This document shows, piece by piece, positions 20,085 to 20,305 of a stretch of DNA of 20,305 nt; within the stretch, counting starts at the first letter, position 1, and every line of letters begins with the position of its first letter. This stretch comes from Pelargonium cotyledonis. Its lineage: Eukaryota; Streptophyta; Magnoliopsida; Geraniales; Geraniaceae. Where the stretch lies: contig JAYMTA010001373.1 in the NCBI GenBank assembly GCA_036897625.1, forward strand, positions 1 through 20,305, given 5' to 3'. The notes beneath the pieces are model-generated. The model saw nothing but the letters and a program-made list of their open reading frames with translations, had not been told where the DNA came from and searched no databases. A program made the translations under genes and the position numbers.

Positions 20085-20305
20085 TTAGAGGAAAAGGAAG
20101 TGCTTTTAGAAAAATGGTGTTCTGGGTGGTTCGGGTTCGGGAATTGGAGTGTTTTGGTGGCTGAAATATAAAGAACAAAATGTAGAAAGTAGAGAGTGGT
20201 TGGGAGACGATGAGGTGGTTTGACCAGGAAGAAGAAATGGAGCACCAGGTATTGGCCGGCATCGCACGAGTGAGAAAAATATATTTTTAATTACATTATA
20301 TTTAA

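Noticed and set aside
1-20305. CRISPR arrays, tRNA or rRNA genes, operons
   Set aside because: No regularly spaced repeats, no tRNA cloverleaf or rRNA sequence recognised, and gene structure is eukaryotic.

Overview
The window is nuclear DNA from a flowering plant, most likely a eudicot. Three conserved plant genes are present, with GT-AG introns, AT-rich introns and intergenic DNA, telobox and G-box promoter motifs, and remnants of non-LTR and MITE-like elements. I see no bacterial, viral, organellar or CRISPR signal. The species cannot be fixed from sequence alone.

Layout. (1) 1-560: non-genic, with a possible LINE 3' tail ending in A16. (2) 802-6446, plus strand: a complete 12-exon RIO1 atypical protein kinase gene (555 aa predicted), preceded by two G-boxes exactly 10 bp apart and a telobox; intron 7 carries an 86-bp tandem duplication. 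(3) 6447-12700: about 6 kb of gene-poor, AT-rich DNA. It holds short dispersed repeats, an isolated GC-rich island near 8960-9250, a minus-strand RING-H2 gene copy broken by an in-frame TGA (10368-10892), and a cluster of LINE-like remnants (11127-12180). (4) 12987-16757, plus strand: a complete 6-exon SnRK1 gamma-type subunit (KING1-like, 427 aa, CBS repeats). Its last intron contains a 187-bp MITE-like element with 17-bp perfect terminal inverted repeats. (5) 16980-18038: non-genic. (6) 18039-19980, minus strand: an intronless EXO70 exocyst gene, closest from memory to the EXO70F group. Its 5' end looks frameshifted: the well-placed ATG is out of frame with the EXO70 reading frame, and the first in-frame ATG lies 4 nt after the stop of that short frame.

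The genes are not an operon and share no obvious pathway. RIO1 acts in 40S ribosome maturation, the KING1-like protein in SnRK1 energy signalling, and EXO70 in exocytosis. I found no convincing new multi-gene system. The points most worth checking are the EXO70 5' end, the broken membrane RING-H2 gene, the intronic MITE and the compact RIO1 promoter.

All exon boundaries were set by hand from splice motifs, reading-frame continuity and remembered family conservation. No alignment or database search was run.
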